Positions 25,840-35,369 of a stretch of 64,000 nucleotides of DNA are shown in pieces. Every line of letters starts with the position of its first letter. The stretch's first letter is position 1. Below the pieces are notes generated by a model that saw nothing but the letters and a program-made list of their open reading frames with translations, had not been told where the DNA came from and did no database searches. The stretch is from Alteriqipengyuania halimionae. Lineage in GTDB: Bacteria; Pseudomonadota; Alphaproteobacteria; Sphingomonadales; Sphingomonadaceae. The DNA lies in contig NZ_WTYR01000001.1 of the NCBI RefSeq assembly GCF_009827575.1, positions 248,001-312,000 on the forward strand, written 5' to 3'. The position numbers and the translations under genes are program-made.

Positions 25840-27307
25840 CGGCGATGCCGCGCTCGAACCGGTCGTGCTGGTTACCGAGACCGCGCATGGCCCGGTGATC
25901 GATGCCGCCAGCCCGCTCGCCGCCGAAGCGGGCGCGCAGGCGGGCATGCGGCTGGCCGATGCGCGGATGCTCGCGCCCGGCCTCGTGGCGCTGCCCTCCG
26001 ATCATGAGGGCAATGCCCGCACGCTCGAACGGATCGCGCTTGCCGCGCAGCGCTGGGGACCATGGAGCATGGTGGATGGAGCCGACGGTGCGTTGCTCAA
26101 TGCCTCGGGTGCCGCGCATCTGTTCGATGGCGAAGTGGCGTTGCTGGCTGCAATCGAGCGCCGCTTTGCGATGCAGGGCTATACCTGCCGCCCTGCGATC
26201 GCGCCCACTGCGGGGGCGGCCTGGGCGCTGTCGCATTACGGCGGAGAGCGGCCGCTGGTGCTCGATCCTGCTGCGCTGCCGCGCGCGCTTGCTCCGCTTC
26301 CGGTGGCGGCGCTGCGGCTCAACGAGGATACGAAGCTGCTGCTCGCGCGGCTCGGGCTGAAGACCATCGGCGATCTGATGGATGTGCCGCGCGAAAATCT
26401 GGTCCGGCGCTTCCGCAATCGCCGCGCCGCCGAAGCCAATCCGCTCGCCCGGCTCGACCATGTGCTGGGCCGCACGGCCGAACCGCTGGTGCCGCTGGTG
26501 GAGGAAACACCGCTTTCCGCCGAGCGTCATCTGATGGAGCCGCTGCTCGCGCTCGACCTGCTGGCGCGGATCGTGACCGACCTGGCCGAGGATCTCGCTC
26601 GCAGCCTCGAGGCTGAGCGCAAGGGCGCGCGGCGGCTGCACCTGCTGTTGTGGCGGGTCGATGGCGATACGATCGCGCGCACCGTCGAGCTGGCATCGCC
26701 CTCGCGCGACCCAGAACATCTCGCGCGACTATTCGACGATCGGCTCGAAGGGATCGATGCTCCGTTCGGGATCGACCAGGCGCGGCTGATTGCGGTGTGG
26801 GCCGAGAGGCTCGAACAGGAGCAGGATCGGCTCGATGCACCCGAAGCCAATGGCACGAGCTTTCCGGTACTGATCGACCGGCTGGTGACGCGGCTGGGGC
26901 GCCAGCGCGTGGCGCGGCTCGCCCCGCGCGGAAGCCATCTGCCCGAACGCTCGCAAAGGCGGCTCGCCCCCGATGTGCAGCCACCGGCGGGGCAATACGA
27001 TCTCGACTTTCACCAGCGTCCGCTCAAGCTGCTCGACCGGGCAGAGCCGATCACCGTCATCTACGCCACGCCCGAAGGCCTGCCTCGCCGGTTCCGCTGG
27101 CGCGGCGGCTTGCACGACATCGCCCGGGTCGAGGGGCCTGAACGGCTCGCCCCCGAATGGTGGCGCGAGCGATCGAGCGCACGCCTGCGCGATTACTACC
27201 GGATCGAGGACGAGACGGGGCGCCGCTACTGGATCTATCGCCATGGCCTGGTCGGCGACGGGCGTGGCGGGCCGCCCGACTGGTATCTGCACGGGTTTTT
27301 TGCGTGA
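25760..27307 (+). CDS. imuB: ImuB, Y-family polymerase homologue
   Basis: This is a 515-residue Y-family protein with palm and little-finger regions. The opening SLWFPNLAIDRW replaces the DxD-type metal-binding start of active DinB/UmuC enzymes, as is usual in ImuB, so it should be catalytically inactive. It acts as the hub that connects DnaE2 and ImuA to the beta clamp. LARLGLKTIGDLMDVPRENL is the helix-hairpin-helix part, and the C-terminus ends RYWIYRHG, then PPDWYLHGFFA. Another ATG 15 bases upstream is possible. It sits 13 bases before dnaE2. Confidence 0.9.
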   Translation: MSRVIVSLWFPNLAIDRWSRNAARRGDGDAALEPVVLVTETAHGPVIDAASPLAAEAGAQAGMRLADARMLAPGLVALPSDHEGNARTLERIALAAQRWGPWSMVDGADGALLNASGAAHLFDGEVALLAAIERRFAMQGYTCRPAIAPTAGAAWALSHYGGERPLVLDPAALPRALAPLPVAALRLNEDTKLLLARLGLKTIGDLMDVPRENLVRRFRNRRAAEANPLARLDHVLGRTAEPLVPLVEETPLSAERHLMEPLLALDLLARIVTDLAEDLARSLEAERKGARRLHLLLWRVDGDTIARTVELASPSRDPEHLARLFDDRLEGIDAPFGIDQARLIAVWAERLEQEQDRLDAPEANGTSFPVLIDRLVTRLGRQRVARLAPRGSHLPERSQRRLAPDVQPPAGQYDLDFHQRPLKLLDRAEPITVIYATPEGLPRRFRWRGGLHDIARVEGPERLAPEWWRERSSARLRDYYRIEDETGRRYWIYRHGLVGDGRGGPPDWYLHGFFA

Positions 27308-27320
27308 GGAGGGGTGCCTG

Positions 27321-30300
27321 ATGCCCGAGCAACCGCTCACGCCCGATCGCCGCACGCTGGCGCGCCTGTCGGATGAGGATTTCGCGGGCAATGCGCGCGC
27401 CGACTATGTCGAGCTGGGCATCACCAGCTGCTTTTCCTTCCTGCGCGGCGCGTCCGATGCGGTGGATTTGGTGCTGACCGCCTTTGCCCGGGGCTACGAT
27501 GTGATCGGGATCGCCGATCGCAATACGCTGGCAGGTGTGGTGCGGCTTCATACCGAGGCGACCACCGCACGGATGCGTCCGGTGATCGGCTGCCGGATCG
27601 TGACCGTCGAAGGCTGGCAATTCCTCGCCTACCCGACCGACCGCGCGAGCTATGGTCGCCTTTCCGCTCTGCTGTCGAAAGCGAAGATGCACACGCTCGA
27701 CGGCGCATGGCAGGACAAGGGCGAGACCCATATCGACCTTGCCATGCTGGCCGATCACGCAGCGGGCGTGCAGCTGATCCTGATACCACCCGATGCGCTG
27801 GACGAAGCGTTCGAGCAGATGCTCCCCGATCTCGCCGCGCGGCTCCCCACCATGCGCCATATCGCCGCCGCCTATCTCTATCGCGGAGACGATGTCGCGC
27901 GGATCAACCGGCTCGATGCGGTGGCGAAGGACAACGGCCTCGCCATCCTCGCCACCAATGATGTGCATTACCACGCGCCCGAGCGCCGTCCGTTGCAGGA
28001 CGTGATGACCTGCATTCGCGAGAAGACCACGATCGCCAATGCAGGCCTGCTGCTCCACGCCAATGCCGAGCGGTATCTGAAGCCGCCGGAGGAGATGATC
28101 CGCCTGTTCGCCAAATGGCCGCATGCGATCACAGCCACGCGAGAGGTGGCCGATGCCTGCGCTTTCAACCTCACCGAACTGGCCTATGAATATCCCGACG
28201 AGCCGATCCCAAAGGATCGCACGCCCGATGCGCATCTCGCCGCGCTCACCCGCGAAGGGGCTGCATGGCGCTATCCCCGGGGCGTGCCGGAAAAGGTCGA
28301 ACGGCTGATCGCGCGCGAACTCGAGCTGATCGGCAAGCTCGACATTGCGCGCTATTTCCTCACCATCAAGGACATCATCGACTTCGCGCGGGGGTGCGAT
28401 CCGCCGATCCTGTGCCAAGGGCGCGGCAGCGCGGCGAATTCGGCGGTCTGCTATTGTCTCGGCATCACCGCCGTCGATCCCGACGAGCACGAATTGCTGT
28501 TCGATCGCTTCATCTCCGAAGAGCGCAAGGAGCCGCCCGATATCGACGTCGATTTCGAGCATGAGCGGCGCGAGGAAGTGATCCAGTATATCTACAATCG
28601 CTACGGGCGGCAGCGCGCCGGCCTGTGCGCGACGGTGATCCATTACCGCCCGCGCATGGCGATCCGCGAAGTGGGCAAGGTGATGGGGCTGTCCGAAGAC
28701 ACGACCTCGGCGCTGGCGCGCACCGTCTGGGGCAGTCACGGGCGCGAGATTGCCGAAAAGCACGCCACCGAAGCCGGGCTCGATATGGCCGATCCGCAAT
28801 TGCGCCGCGTGCTCGCGCTGACCGAGCAGATGATTGGCATACCGCGCCATCTTTCGCAACATGTCGGTGGGTTCATCCTCACGCAGGGACCGCTGATCGA
28901 GAGTGTGCCGATCGGCAATGGCGCGATGGCGGATCGCAGCTTCATCGAATGGGACAAGGACGATATCGACGCGCTCGGCATCCTCAAGATCGATGTGCTG
29001 GCGCTGGGCATGCTGACCTGCCTTCAGAAAGGCTTCGACCTGCTGCGCGATCACCACGGGCGCGACCTGACGCTGGCGACCACCCCGCGCGAGGATCCGC
29101 GCGTCTACGACATGCTGGTGAAGGGCGACAGCCTGGGCGTGTTCCAGGTCGAGAGCCGGGCGCAGATGAACATGCTTCCGCGCCTCAAGCCGCGCCGCTT
29201 CTACGATCTGGTGATCGAGGTCGCGATCGTGCGTCCGGGCCCGATCCAGGGCGATATGGTGCATCCCTATCTCAAGCGTCGTCGGGGCGACGAGGCTGTG
29301 GAAATTCCGAAGCCTTCGCCCGATCACGGTCCGCCCGATGAATTGTCCTCGATCCTCGAACGGACGCTGGGTGTCCCGATTTTCCAGGAACAGGCGATGA
29401 AGATCGCGCTGGACGCGGCGAAATTCTCCAGCGTGGAAGCCAACCAGTTGCGCAAGGCGATGGCGACTTTCCGCAGCCGAGGCATGGTCGATGAATTGCA
29501 GGACAAGATGGTCGGCCGGATGATCGAGCGCGGCTACGATCCGGACTTTTCCGAACGCTGCTTCAACCAGATCCGGGGCTTCGGTGAGTATGGTTTCCCG
29601 GAGAGCCACGCGGCCAGCTTTGCCCACCTCGTCTACATTTCGAGCTGGATGAAATGCCACTACCCGGCAGTGTTCGCCTGCGCTCTGCTGAACTCGCAGC
29701 CTATGGGCTTCTATGCGCCCGCGCAGATCGTGCGAGACGCGCAGGAGCACGGGGTCGAGGTCCGCGCGGTCGACGTCAATCACAGCGGATGGAACAATAC
29801 GCTGGAGGAATTCACTACGGACAATGCACAGCCACCGATGCGGCTCGGCTTCCGCCAGGTCGATGGATTGCGCGAAGTGGCCGCGGCCTATCTTGTGGCC
29901 GAACGCGAACAGCGCGGGGCCTTTGGCTCGATCGCCGAATTGCATACCCGCACGAAGCTGCCTCCCAGCGTGATCGAGCGGTTGGCGGCGGCCGATGCGT
30001 TTCGCTCTATGGGCCTCGATCGCCGGCAGGCGCTATGGGATGCGCGCGCGCTCAAGCCTGCGATCGACCTGCCACTGTTCGCCGCCGCCGATGCCCGCGA
30101 CGAAGGCGAGGAGCGCCGCGCCCACCAATTGCCGCAAATGCCGCTGTCCGAGCATGTCGTGGCCGATTACCAGACCATGCGATTGAGCCTCAAGGCCCAC
30201 CCGCTTTCCTTCCTGCGAGAGAATCTGCGGACCCGCGGCTTCACCGCCAGCGCGGACCTGCGGACGAAGAATTTCCGCAGCACAGTGAAGGTCTCGGGTG

Positions 30301-30746
30301 TGGTGCTGATCCGCCAGCGGCCCGGCAGCGCCAAGGGCGTGTGCTTCATCACGCTGGAAGACGAGACCGGCGTGGTCAATCTCGTCATCTGGCCCGACAT
30401 GATGGAGAAATACCGCAAGGTCATCATGGGCGCGCGACTGATGGAGGTGAGCGGACGGGTGGAGATGGATGACGAGGTGCTCCACGTGATCGTCAACCGG
30501 ATGGAGGATGCGACCTGGCGGCTCGCCGCGCTGAGCGAGGACTTGCTCGAGCCGCAGATCTCGCGTGCCGACGAAGTGAACCGCCCGCGTCGCACGATGA
30601 GCGCGGCCAAGGCGAAGGTCGATATCGTACCCGATGCCGCCAATGCCGATTGCGCTCCGCGCCAGGTCAAGCGTTCGCTGGCTGCGCCGCGGCAGACCCA
30701 TCCGCGCAATGTCCGGATCCTGCCCAAGAGCCGCGACTTCCACTAG
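27321..30746 (+). CDS. dnaE2: error-prone DNA polymerase DnaE2 (ImuC)
   Basis: This 1141-residue C-family polymerase synthesises past DNA damage in the SOS response. The PHP domain is at about 28-240 (YVELGITSCFSFLRG, ATNDVHYH). The palm contains QGRGSAANS at 366-374 and catalytic Asp409 and Asp411 in PPDIDVDF, with the third Asp in ILKIDVLALGML near 555. FRSRGMVDELQ and GFGEYGFPESHAASFA follow, then an OB-fold near 980-1060. The length is typical of DnaE2 and shorter than replicative DnaE. GAGGAGGGG lies before the ATG. It is the last gene of the LexA-controlled imuA-imuB-dnaE2 operon. Confidence 0.95.
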   Translation: MPEQPLTPDRRTLARLSDEDFAGNARADYVELGITSCFSFLRGASDAVDLVLTAFARGYDVIGIADRNTLAGVVRLHTEATTARMRPVIGCRIVTVEGWQFLAYPTDRASYGRLSALLSKAKMHTLDGAWQDKGETHIDLAMLADHAAGVQLILIPPDALDEAFEQMLPDLAARLPTMRHIAAAYLYRGDDVARINRLDAVAKDNGLAILATNDVHYHAPERRPLQDVMTCIREKTTIANAGLLLHANAERYLKPPEEMIRLFAKWPHAITATREVADACAFNLTELAYEYPDEPIPKDRTPDAHLAALTREGAAWRYPRGVPEKVERLIARELELIGKLDIARYFLTIKDIIDFARGCDPPILCQGRGSAANSAVCYCLGITAVDPDEHELLFDRFISEERKEPPDIDVDFEHERREEVIQYIYNRYGRQRAGLCATVIHYRPRMAIREVGKVMGLSEDTTSALARTVWGSHGREIAEKHATEAGLDMADPQLRRVLALTEQMIGIPRHLSQHVGGFILTQGPLIESVPIGNGAMADRSFIEWDKDDIDALGILKIDVLALGMLTCLQKGFDLLRDHHGRDLTLATTPREDPRVYDMLVKGDSLGVFQVESRAQMNMLPRLKPRRFYDLVIEVAIVRPGPIQGDMVHPYLKRRRGDEAVEIPKPSPDHGPPDELSSILERTLGVPIFQEQAMKIALDAAKFSSVEANQLRKAMATFRSRGMVDELQDKMVGRMIERGYDPDFSERCFNQIRGFGEYGFPESHAASFAHLVYISSWMKCHYPAVFACALLNSQPMGFYAPAQIVRDAQEHGVEVRAVDVNHSGWNNTLEEFTTDNAQPPMRLGFRQVDGLREVAAAYLVAEREQRGAFGSIAELHTRTKLPPSVIERLAAADAFRSMGLDRRQALWDARALKPAIDLPLFAAADARDEGEERRAHQLPQMPLSEHVVADYQTMRLSLKAHPLSFLRENLRTRGFTASADLRTKNFRSTVKVSGVVLIRQRPGSAKGVCFITLEDETGVVNLVIWPDMMEKYRKVIMGARLMEVSGRVEMDDEVLHVIVNRMEDATWRLAALSEDLLEPQISRADEVNRPRRTMSAAKAKVDIVPDAANADCAPRQVKRSLAAPRQTHPRNVRILPKSRDFH

Positions 30747-30785
30747 GTTGCTTCTTCGGGGGCATCAGGTCGATCAACCCGTGGT

Positions 30786-32105
30786 CTAGCTCGCCTTGCC
30801 GCCCTGGCGGAAATCCTTGGCTTTCAGGCCATAGCGGGAAAGCTTGTCGTAGAGCGTCTTGGTCGGCAGCGAGAGCGCCTTCTCGACCAGCGGCACGCTG
30901 CCCTTGGCCTCGCGCAGAGCGTTCTCGATGACGGCTTTTTCGAACTCTGCGACCTGGTCGCGCAGGCCCCGTGCCGGTCTCTCGCCGCCAGCACTCCCGT
31001 CACTCGCACCGCTACCGATCACCAGCTTCTTTGCGAAGGCATCGAGTTCGCGCAGGTTTCCGCTCCATTCATGCGCGTGGATATGGTTCAGCACATCCGC
31101 GCCGATCGCTTCGCAAGTGATCCCGAACTCGCGCTCATGGCGGGCGACGAAGCGACTGAAAAACTCGGCGATGTCCTCGCGCCGCTCGGCAAGCGAGGGC
31201 AGCGCGATCTCGATCGGACCGCTGCGATGGAGCAGCGTACGACTGTCCGACACCATACCCTCAGGAAGGACAGCGAGGATCCGCACATCCAGCTTTCTCG
31301 GTCGCTCGGCGCCCAGAGGAAGGATGGTGCGGTTCTCGACCAGCGTATCGAGCCGGGCCCGCAGCGCCCCCTCGACACCCTCGATTTTGTCGAGCACCAG
31401 CGTGCCGCCACGCGCACGTTCGATCAGGCCGGTATGCGACAGACCCGCACCCGGATCGCGCCCGAACAGCAGCAATTCGGCATCGGGATGCAGCGCGGTG
31501 CCCGCGTCGATCGTGACCAGCGGCCGCGAACGGCGCGGACCGAGATCGTGTAGCAAACTCGCCGTATGGGTCTTGCCTGTCCCGCGTGCACCCGCGATCG
31601 CCACATCGACGTCGGTTGCAGCAAGCGCAGACACCAGCGTGCGCAAACGTTCGCTCGCTGCGGAATCTCCGGGAATGGCTCGCGACCGATCGAGTCGATC
31701 GCGCAGTCTCCGGTTCTCGAGCACCAGCGCACGATTGGCGGCCGCTTGCGCAATCGATGCAGCAAGCCGCTCGGACGAGAACGGCTTGGTCAGGAAGTCG
31801 AATGCACCATTGCGCATCGCTGCGACCGCCATGTCGACATCCCCGTGACCACTCACGAGGATTACCGGGATCGTCTCGTCGATCGCCCGGAGACGCTCGA
31901 AAAACGCGATCCCGTCGATCCCCGGCAGTCGGATATCGCTGATGACGACACCGCCGAAATTGCGGTCGATCGCGTCGAGCGCGTTGTCAGCGCGGTCGAA
32001 ATGACCCACCTCGGCCCCGTCGATCTCGAGCGCCTGCATGGTCGCCTCGGCGAGTGTATGGTCGTCCTCGACCAGGATGACCGGGATATCGCTGAGTAAG
32101 GTCAT
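30786..32105 (-). CDS. dctD: DctD-like response regulator with degenerate AAA domain
   Basis: This is a 439-residue regulator. A receiver domain at about 8-125 has the phospho-acceptor Asp57 (SDIRLPG). A sigma-54-activator-type AAA+ domain spans about 145-370, and a Fis-type helix-turn-helix about 390-435 (AVIENALREAKGSVPLVEKA). The Walker A GARGTGKT at 172-179 is kept. However, the sigma-54-contacting GAFTGA loop is replaced by GRDPGAGLSHTG (215-226), and the Walker B reads LDKIEG instead of LDEI. It may therefore regulate without ATP-driven sigma-54 activation. It overlaps dctB by ATGA and, by context, responds to C4-dicarboxylates. Confidence 0.87.
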   Translation of the reverse strand: MTLLSDIPVILVEDDHTLAEATMQALEIDGAEVGHFDRADNALDAIDRNFGGVVISDIRLPGIDGIAFFERLRAIDETIPVILVSGHGDVDMAVAAMRNGAFDFLTKPFSSERLAASIAQAAANRALVLENRRLRDRLDRSRAIPGDSAASERLRTLVSALAATDVDVAIAGARGTGKTHTASLLHDLGPRRSRPLVTIDAGTALHPDAELLLFGRDPGAGLSHTGLIERARGGTLVLDKIEGVEGALRARLDTLVENRTILPLGAERPRKLDVRILAVLPEGMVSDSRTLLHRSGPIEIALPSLAERREDIAEFFSRFVARHEREFGITCEAIGADVLNHIHAHEWSGNLRELDAFAKKLVIGSGASDGSAGGERPARGLRDQVAEFEKAVIENALREAKGSVPLVEKALSLPTKTLYDKLSRYGLKAKDFRQGGKAS

Positions 32106-33775
32106 GCGAGCGGCACCTCCATCACGAAGCGCGCACCGCTTTCGCTTGGCTCTGCTCGCAAGTCGCCGCCTAGGTCCCGCATGATCTCTTGCGAGATGAC
32201 GAGGCCCAGCCCGAGCCCATCCTCCTTGGTCGTTGCGAAGGGATGGAACAGGCGGTCCATCGCGGCCTGATCAAGACCGGGACCGTCATCGCTAACGACG
32301 ACCAGACAGGTGTCCGTTCGTGTGGCAACCTCGATCGCGATGCGCCCGCTGGCGCCCACCGCATCGAGGGCGTTCTGCAGCAGATTGACCAATACCTGCT
32401 CGAGCCGGACATGTTCGCCGACCACTTCGATTGCGCGCGCTTCGGCGTCCGGCAATGCAATCTCGACATCGAGGCCTGCGATGCGGTCGTTGAGCAGCAA
32501 CAACGCGCCGTCAACGGCTTGACCGATCGGCATCGCGCGTTGCGCTCTTGTGCCGCGACGACTGAAACGAAGCAGTTCCCCGGTAATCGTGCCGATCCGG
32601 TCGGCGAGCCGCGAAATTTGCGCGAAGTTTCCCTTGGCCCGGTCGAGTTCGCCGGTCTCCACCAGCTTCTCCCCGTTTTCGGCGAAAACGCGCATCGCGG
32701 CGACGGGTTGGCGGATTTCGTGGCTTATACCGGCCCCAATCTGGCCCAGCGTCGCGAGACGGTTGGCCTGCGACAATTGCTGGCGCAGCAAGTCGGTTCG
32801 GCGAGCAAGATCGGCCTCTCGCGCTTCCTCGCGTCTGCGTCGCAGATAGAACGCCAGCGCTCCGAGCATTACGAGCACCGCCATGGCCAGCGCGACGGCC
32901 AACCGGCCTCGCGATATTGCCCCTCCAACATAGCGCGAGGGATCGACCAGCAGGTGCATCGTCCACCCTTCCGGGGCGACGACATGGCCGGTTGTGTCGA
33001 GTGGGACGCTCGCGGTTCGTTTGTATCGTCGCGACAATTCCAGCGGCGCGAAGCGCGCCACGCCCAAGGCTCGCAAATCTTCTTCGCGATTGCGATTGGT
33101 GGCTGCCTCCGGATCCAGCGCGTGAAAACGCCAATCCGGATTGCTGGTAATCAGCACGACACCGCTTCCGTCGACTACGAAGACACCCCGCCCTGATGCA
33201 CGCCAGCTTTTCTCCAACGCGTCGAATTCGACTTTCAGGGCCACGACACCCAATGGCGATCCTGGGTTCCCGATGCGCCGCGCGATATACAGGCCGGGTC
33301 GGCGGCTGACCGTTCCGAGCGCGAATTGCGTGGCTGCGCCTTGTGCCATCGCCTCGCGGAAATAAGAGCGGAAACCGTAAACGGACCCGATGAAGCTATC
33401 GTCGCTCGCATGGTTGCTGGACGACAGGGTCCGTCCGTCTGCGTCGAGCAGATAGATCACTGCCGCCTGCGTCTGCTCGGCCAAGGTCGCGAGCCGGCGG
33501 TTAAGGATGGCGGCGCGGCTGCGGTCGCCTTTCATCAGGGCGATGACATCGGGGTCCTCCGCCAGCACCGGAGGGACTAGGCTGAACTTCTGCAACTCGC
33601 TCTGGAGGCCGCTCGCCAGGATTTGCGCATTGCCATCCGCGCTCGCCATCGCATCGTCGATTGCCGAACTGCGCATGACCCGATCGACCGCCATCATCGC
33701 CAGCAGGCCACACAACAAAAGTGCAGCTCCAGCGATCGCCCAGCCATGCAGACGTTTCGTGCCGTCCAACCTCAT
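32102..33775 (-). CDS. dctB: DctB-like sensor histidine kinase
   Basis: This is a 557-residue membrane kinase. Two membrane helices (about 13-30 and 293-311) enclose a double-Cache/PAS-like periplasmic sensor (about 40-280). A coiled linker leads to the HisKA domain with His352 in GISHEIRQP, and the ATPase domain carries LLQNALDAV, DDGPGL and GLGLGLVIS. The plan is that of DctB sensors of succinate, malate or fumarate. It is the first gene of a leftward dctB-dctD operon and is divergent from dctA, which supports the assignment. GGGAGA precedes the ATG. Two repeated 17-bp sites lie 18-66 bases upstream. Confidence 0.9.
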   Translation of the reverse strand: MRLDGTKRLHGWAIAGAALLLCGLLAMMAVDRVMRSSAIDDAMASADGNAQILASGLQSELQKFSLVPPVLAEDPDVIALMKGDRSRAAILNRRLATLAEQTQAAVIYLLDADGRTLSSSNHASDDSFIGSVYGFRSYFREAMAQGAATQFALGTVSRRPGLYIARRIGNPGSPLGVVALKVEFDALEKSWRASGRGVFVVDGSGVVLITSNPDWRFHALDPEAATNRNREEDLRALGVARFAPLELSRRYKRTASVPLDTTGHVVAPEGWTMHLLVDPSRYVGGAISRGRLAVALAMAVLVMLGALAFYLRRRREEAREADLARRTDLLRQQLSQANRLATLGQIGAGISHEIRQPVAAMRVFAENGEKLVETGELDRAKGNFAQISRLADRIGTITGELLRFSRRGTRAQRAMPIGQAVDGALLLLNDRIAGLDVEIALPDAEARAIEVVGEHVRLEQVLVNLLQNALDAVGASGRIAIEVATRTDTCLVVVSDDGPGLDQAAMDRLFHPFATTKEDGLGLGLVISQEIMRDLGGDLRAEPSESGARFVMEVPLA

Positions 33776-33792
33776 TCTCCCGCCAGACGTTG

Positions 33793-33809
33793 TGCGGAAA
33801 ATCGCAAAA
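33793..33809. promoter_or_regulatory. first 17-bp repeat site in dctB-dctA gap
   Basis: TGCGGAAAATCGCAAAA contains the dyad TGCG-N6-CGCA. Its twin begins exactly 32 bases further right. It starts 18 bases upstream of the dctB ATG, so a bound protein would control dctB and possibly dctA. DctD is the natural candidate binder, by inference only. Confidence 0.55.
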
Positions 33810-33824
33810 GAGGGAAGGAAATTT

Positions 33825-33841
33825 TGCGGATTTTCGCAAAA
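33825..33841. promoter_or_regulatory. second 17-bp repeat site in dctB-dctA gap
   Basis: TGCGGATTTTCGCAAAA differs from the first site only in the three central bases (TTT for AAA). Its dyad is longer: TTTTGCG and CGCAAAA form perfect 7-base arms from 33,822 to 33,841. The 32-base offset is close to three helical turns, which would place two dimers on one face of the DNA. Confidence 0.55.
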
Positions 33842-33974
33842 AATTTAGGCATGCCAAGGTTAAATCATTGAATATGATATGAAAAAGAATTTTCGAGAAA
33901 TGGTCTGGCTGGTCGGTCGCTTGGCTTAGGCTTGCCGAAATGCCGCAGGGAATAGGCGGCATGGGGAGAGGAAT

Positions 33975-35369
33975 ATGACGATTGTACCCACGCCGGAGGC
34001 GGCGGGTGGCATGCCGGAATCGCGGCAGCCGATCTATCGCAAGCTGTATTTTCAGGTGGTGGTCGCCATCGTCCTGGGCGCGGTCCTCGGGACTGTTGCG
34101 CCAGAGTTCGGCGCGCAGCTCAAGCCGCTTGGCGATGCCTTCATCAACCTTGTGAAGATGATCATCTCGCCGGTCATCTTCGTAACCGTGGCGACCGGCA
34201 TCGCCGGCATGAAAGACATGGGCGCGGTCGGAAGCGTGGCGGGCAAGGCGTTCGCCTATTTCCTGTTTTTCTCCACCCTCGCGCTGATTATCGGCCTGAT
34301 CGTCGCCAACGTCGTGCAGCCGGGCGCCGGGCTCAATATCGATCCCGCGACGCTCGATACCAGCGCGGTAGAGAATTACGCGGTGACCGCCGAAGAACAG
34401 ACCCTCACCGGTTTTCTTCTGGGCATGATTCCGAAGACCTTCTTCAGCGCGGTAACCAGCGGGTCGATCCTGCAAGTGCTGCTTGTCGCGATCCTTTCGG
34501 GCGTCGCGATCGCCGCAACGCGCCCGCAGAGCGATCTGGTGTTCGACGTACTCTCCTCGTTCAGCGAAGTTGTTTTCAAACTCGTCCACATGCTGATGAA
34601 GCTGGCACCGATCGGTGCGTTCGGTGCGATAGCTTTCACCATCGGAGAATTCGGTCTGGGCTCGCTGGCGAGCCTCGCCGCACTGGTCGGGACATTCTAC
34701 CTGACATCGCTGCTCTTCGTCATCGTCGTGCTGGGCATAGTGGGATGGCTCACGGGCTTCTCGATCTTCGCGCTGATCAAATACCTTCGAGAGGAATTGC
34801 TGCTGGTTCTCGGCACCTCGTCCTCCGAAGCGGCTCTGCCGAGTCTCATGGAAAAAATGGAAATTGCCGGTTGCCGGAAATCGGTGGTCGGGCTGGTCGT
34901 GCCGACCGGATATTCGTTCAATCTCGATGGCACCAATATCTACATGACGCTTGCCGCGCTCTTCATTGCGCAGGCGGTGGGTATCGACTTGTCGCTGAGC
35001 GAGCAGATCGCGTTGGTCACGGTTGCGATGATCAGCTCGAAAGGTGCAGCGGGCGTGACCGGGGCGGGCTTCGTCATTCTCGCGGCGACCCTTTCGGTAG
35101 TCCCGTCCGTACCCGTCGCCGGCATGGCTCTGATCCTCGGCATCGACCGCTTCATGAGCGAGTGCCGCGCACTGACGAACTTCGTCGGCAATTCGGTCGC
35201 CACCATCGTCGTCGCCAAGTGGGAAGGGGCGCTCGATCGCGAACGCCTTGCCGCCGCGCTTGCCGGCACGCCGATGCCGCTGCCCGAGGAAGATATCGAG
35301 CGCCATGAGCGTTCGGGGCCGCAAAGCGAGCGACTGATTGCCGCCAGCGAGACCGGTGGTGCGGCATGA
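33975..35369 (+). CDS. dctA: DctA-type dicarboxylate:cation symporter
   Basis: This 464-residue inner-membrane symporter is of the DAACS family. Eight or so helices are visible. The hairpin HP1 serine-rich signature reads [21 protein letters not shown], split here over residues about 275-295. The family motif [15 protein letters not shown] lies near 315, and [16 protein letters not shown] with [16 protein letters not shown] follows towards the C-terminus. Members bring in succinate, malate and fumarate, although glutamate carriers look similar. The adjacent divergent dctBD supports dicarboxylates. GGGGAGAGG precedes the ATG. Its stop overlaps the next gene by ATGA. Confidence 0.93.
   Translation: MTIVPTPEAAGGMPESRQPIYRKLYFQVVVAIVLGAVLGTVAPEFGAQLKPLGDAFINLVKMIISPVIFVTVATGIAGMKDMGAVGSVAGKAFAYFLFFSTLALIIGLIVANVVQPGAGLNIDPATLDTSAVENYAVTAEEQTLTGFLLGMIPKTFFSAVTSGSILQVLLVAILSGVAIAATRPQSDLVFDVLSSFSEVVFKLVHMLMKLAPIGAFGAIAFTIGEFGLGSLASLAALVGTFYLTSLLFVIVVLGIVGWLTGFSIFALIKYLREELLLVLGTSSSEAALPSLMEKMEIAGCRKSVVGLVVPTGYSFNLDGTNIYMTLAALFIAQAVGIDLSLSEQIALVTVAMISSKGAAGVTGAGFVILAATLSVVPSVPVAGMALILGIDRFMSECRALTNFVGNSVATIVVAKWEGALDRERLAAALAGTPMPLPEEDIERHERSGPQSERLIAASETGGAA

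Noticed and set aside
27057-29945. Leftward open frame of 962 codons opposite dnaE2
   Set aside because: It is His/Arg-rich, has no motif or ribosome site and lies fully within a well-supported polymerase gene.
33906-33922. Possible sigma-54 promoter (TGGC, then TCGC at -24/-12 spacing) before dctA
   Set aside because: The -12 element lacks the usual TTGC, and the adjacent DctD-like protein lacks the sigma-54 contact loop. This is too weak to list.
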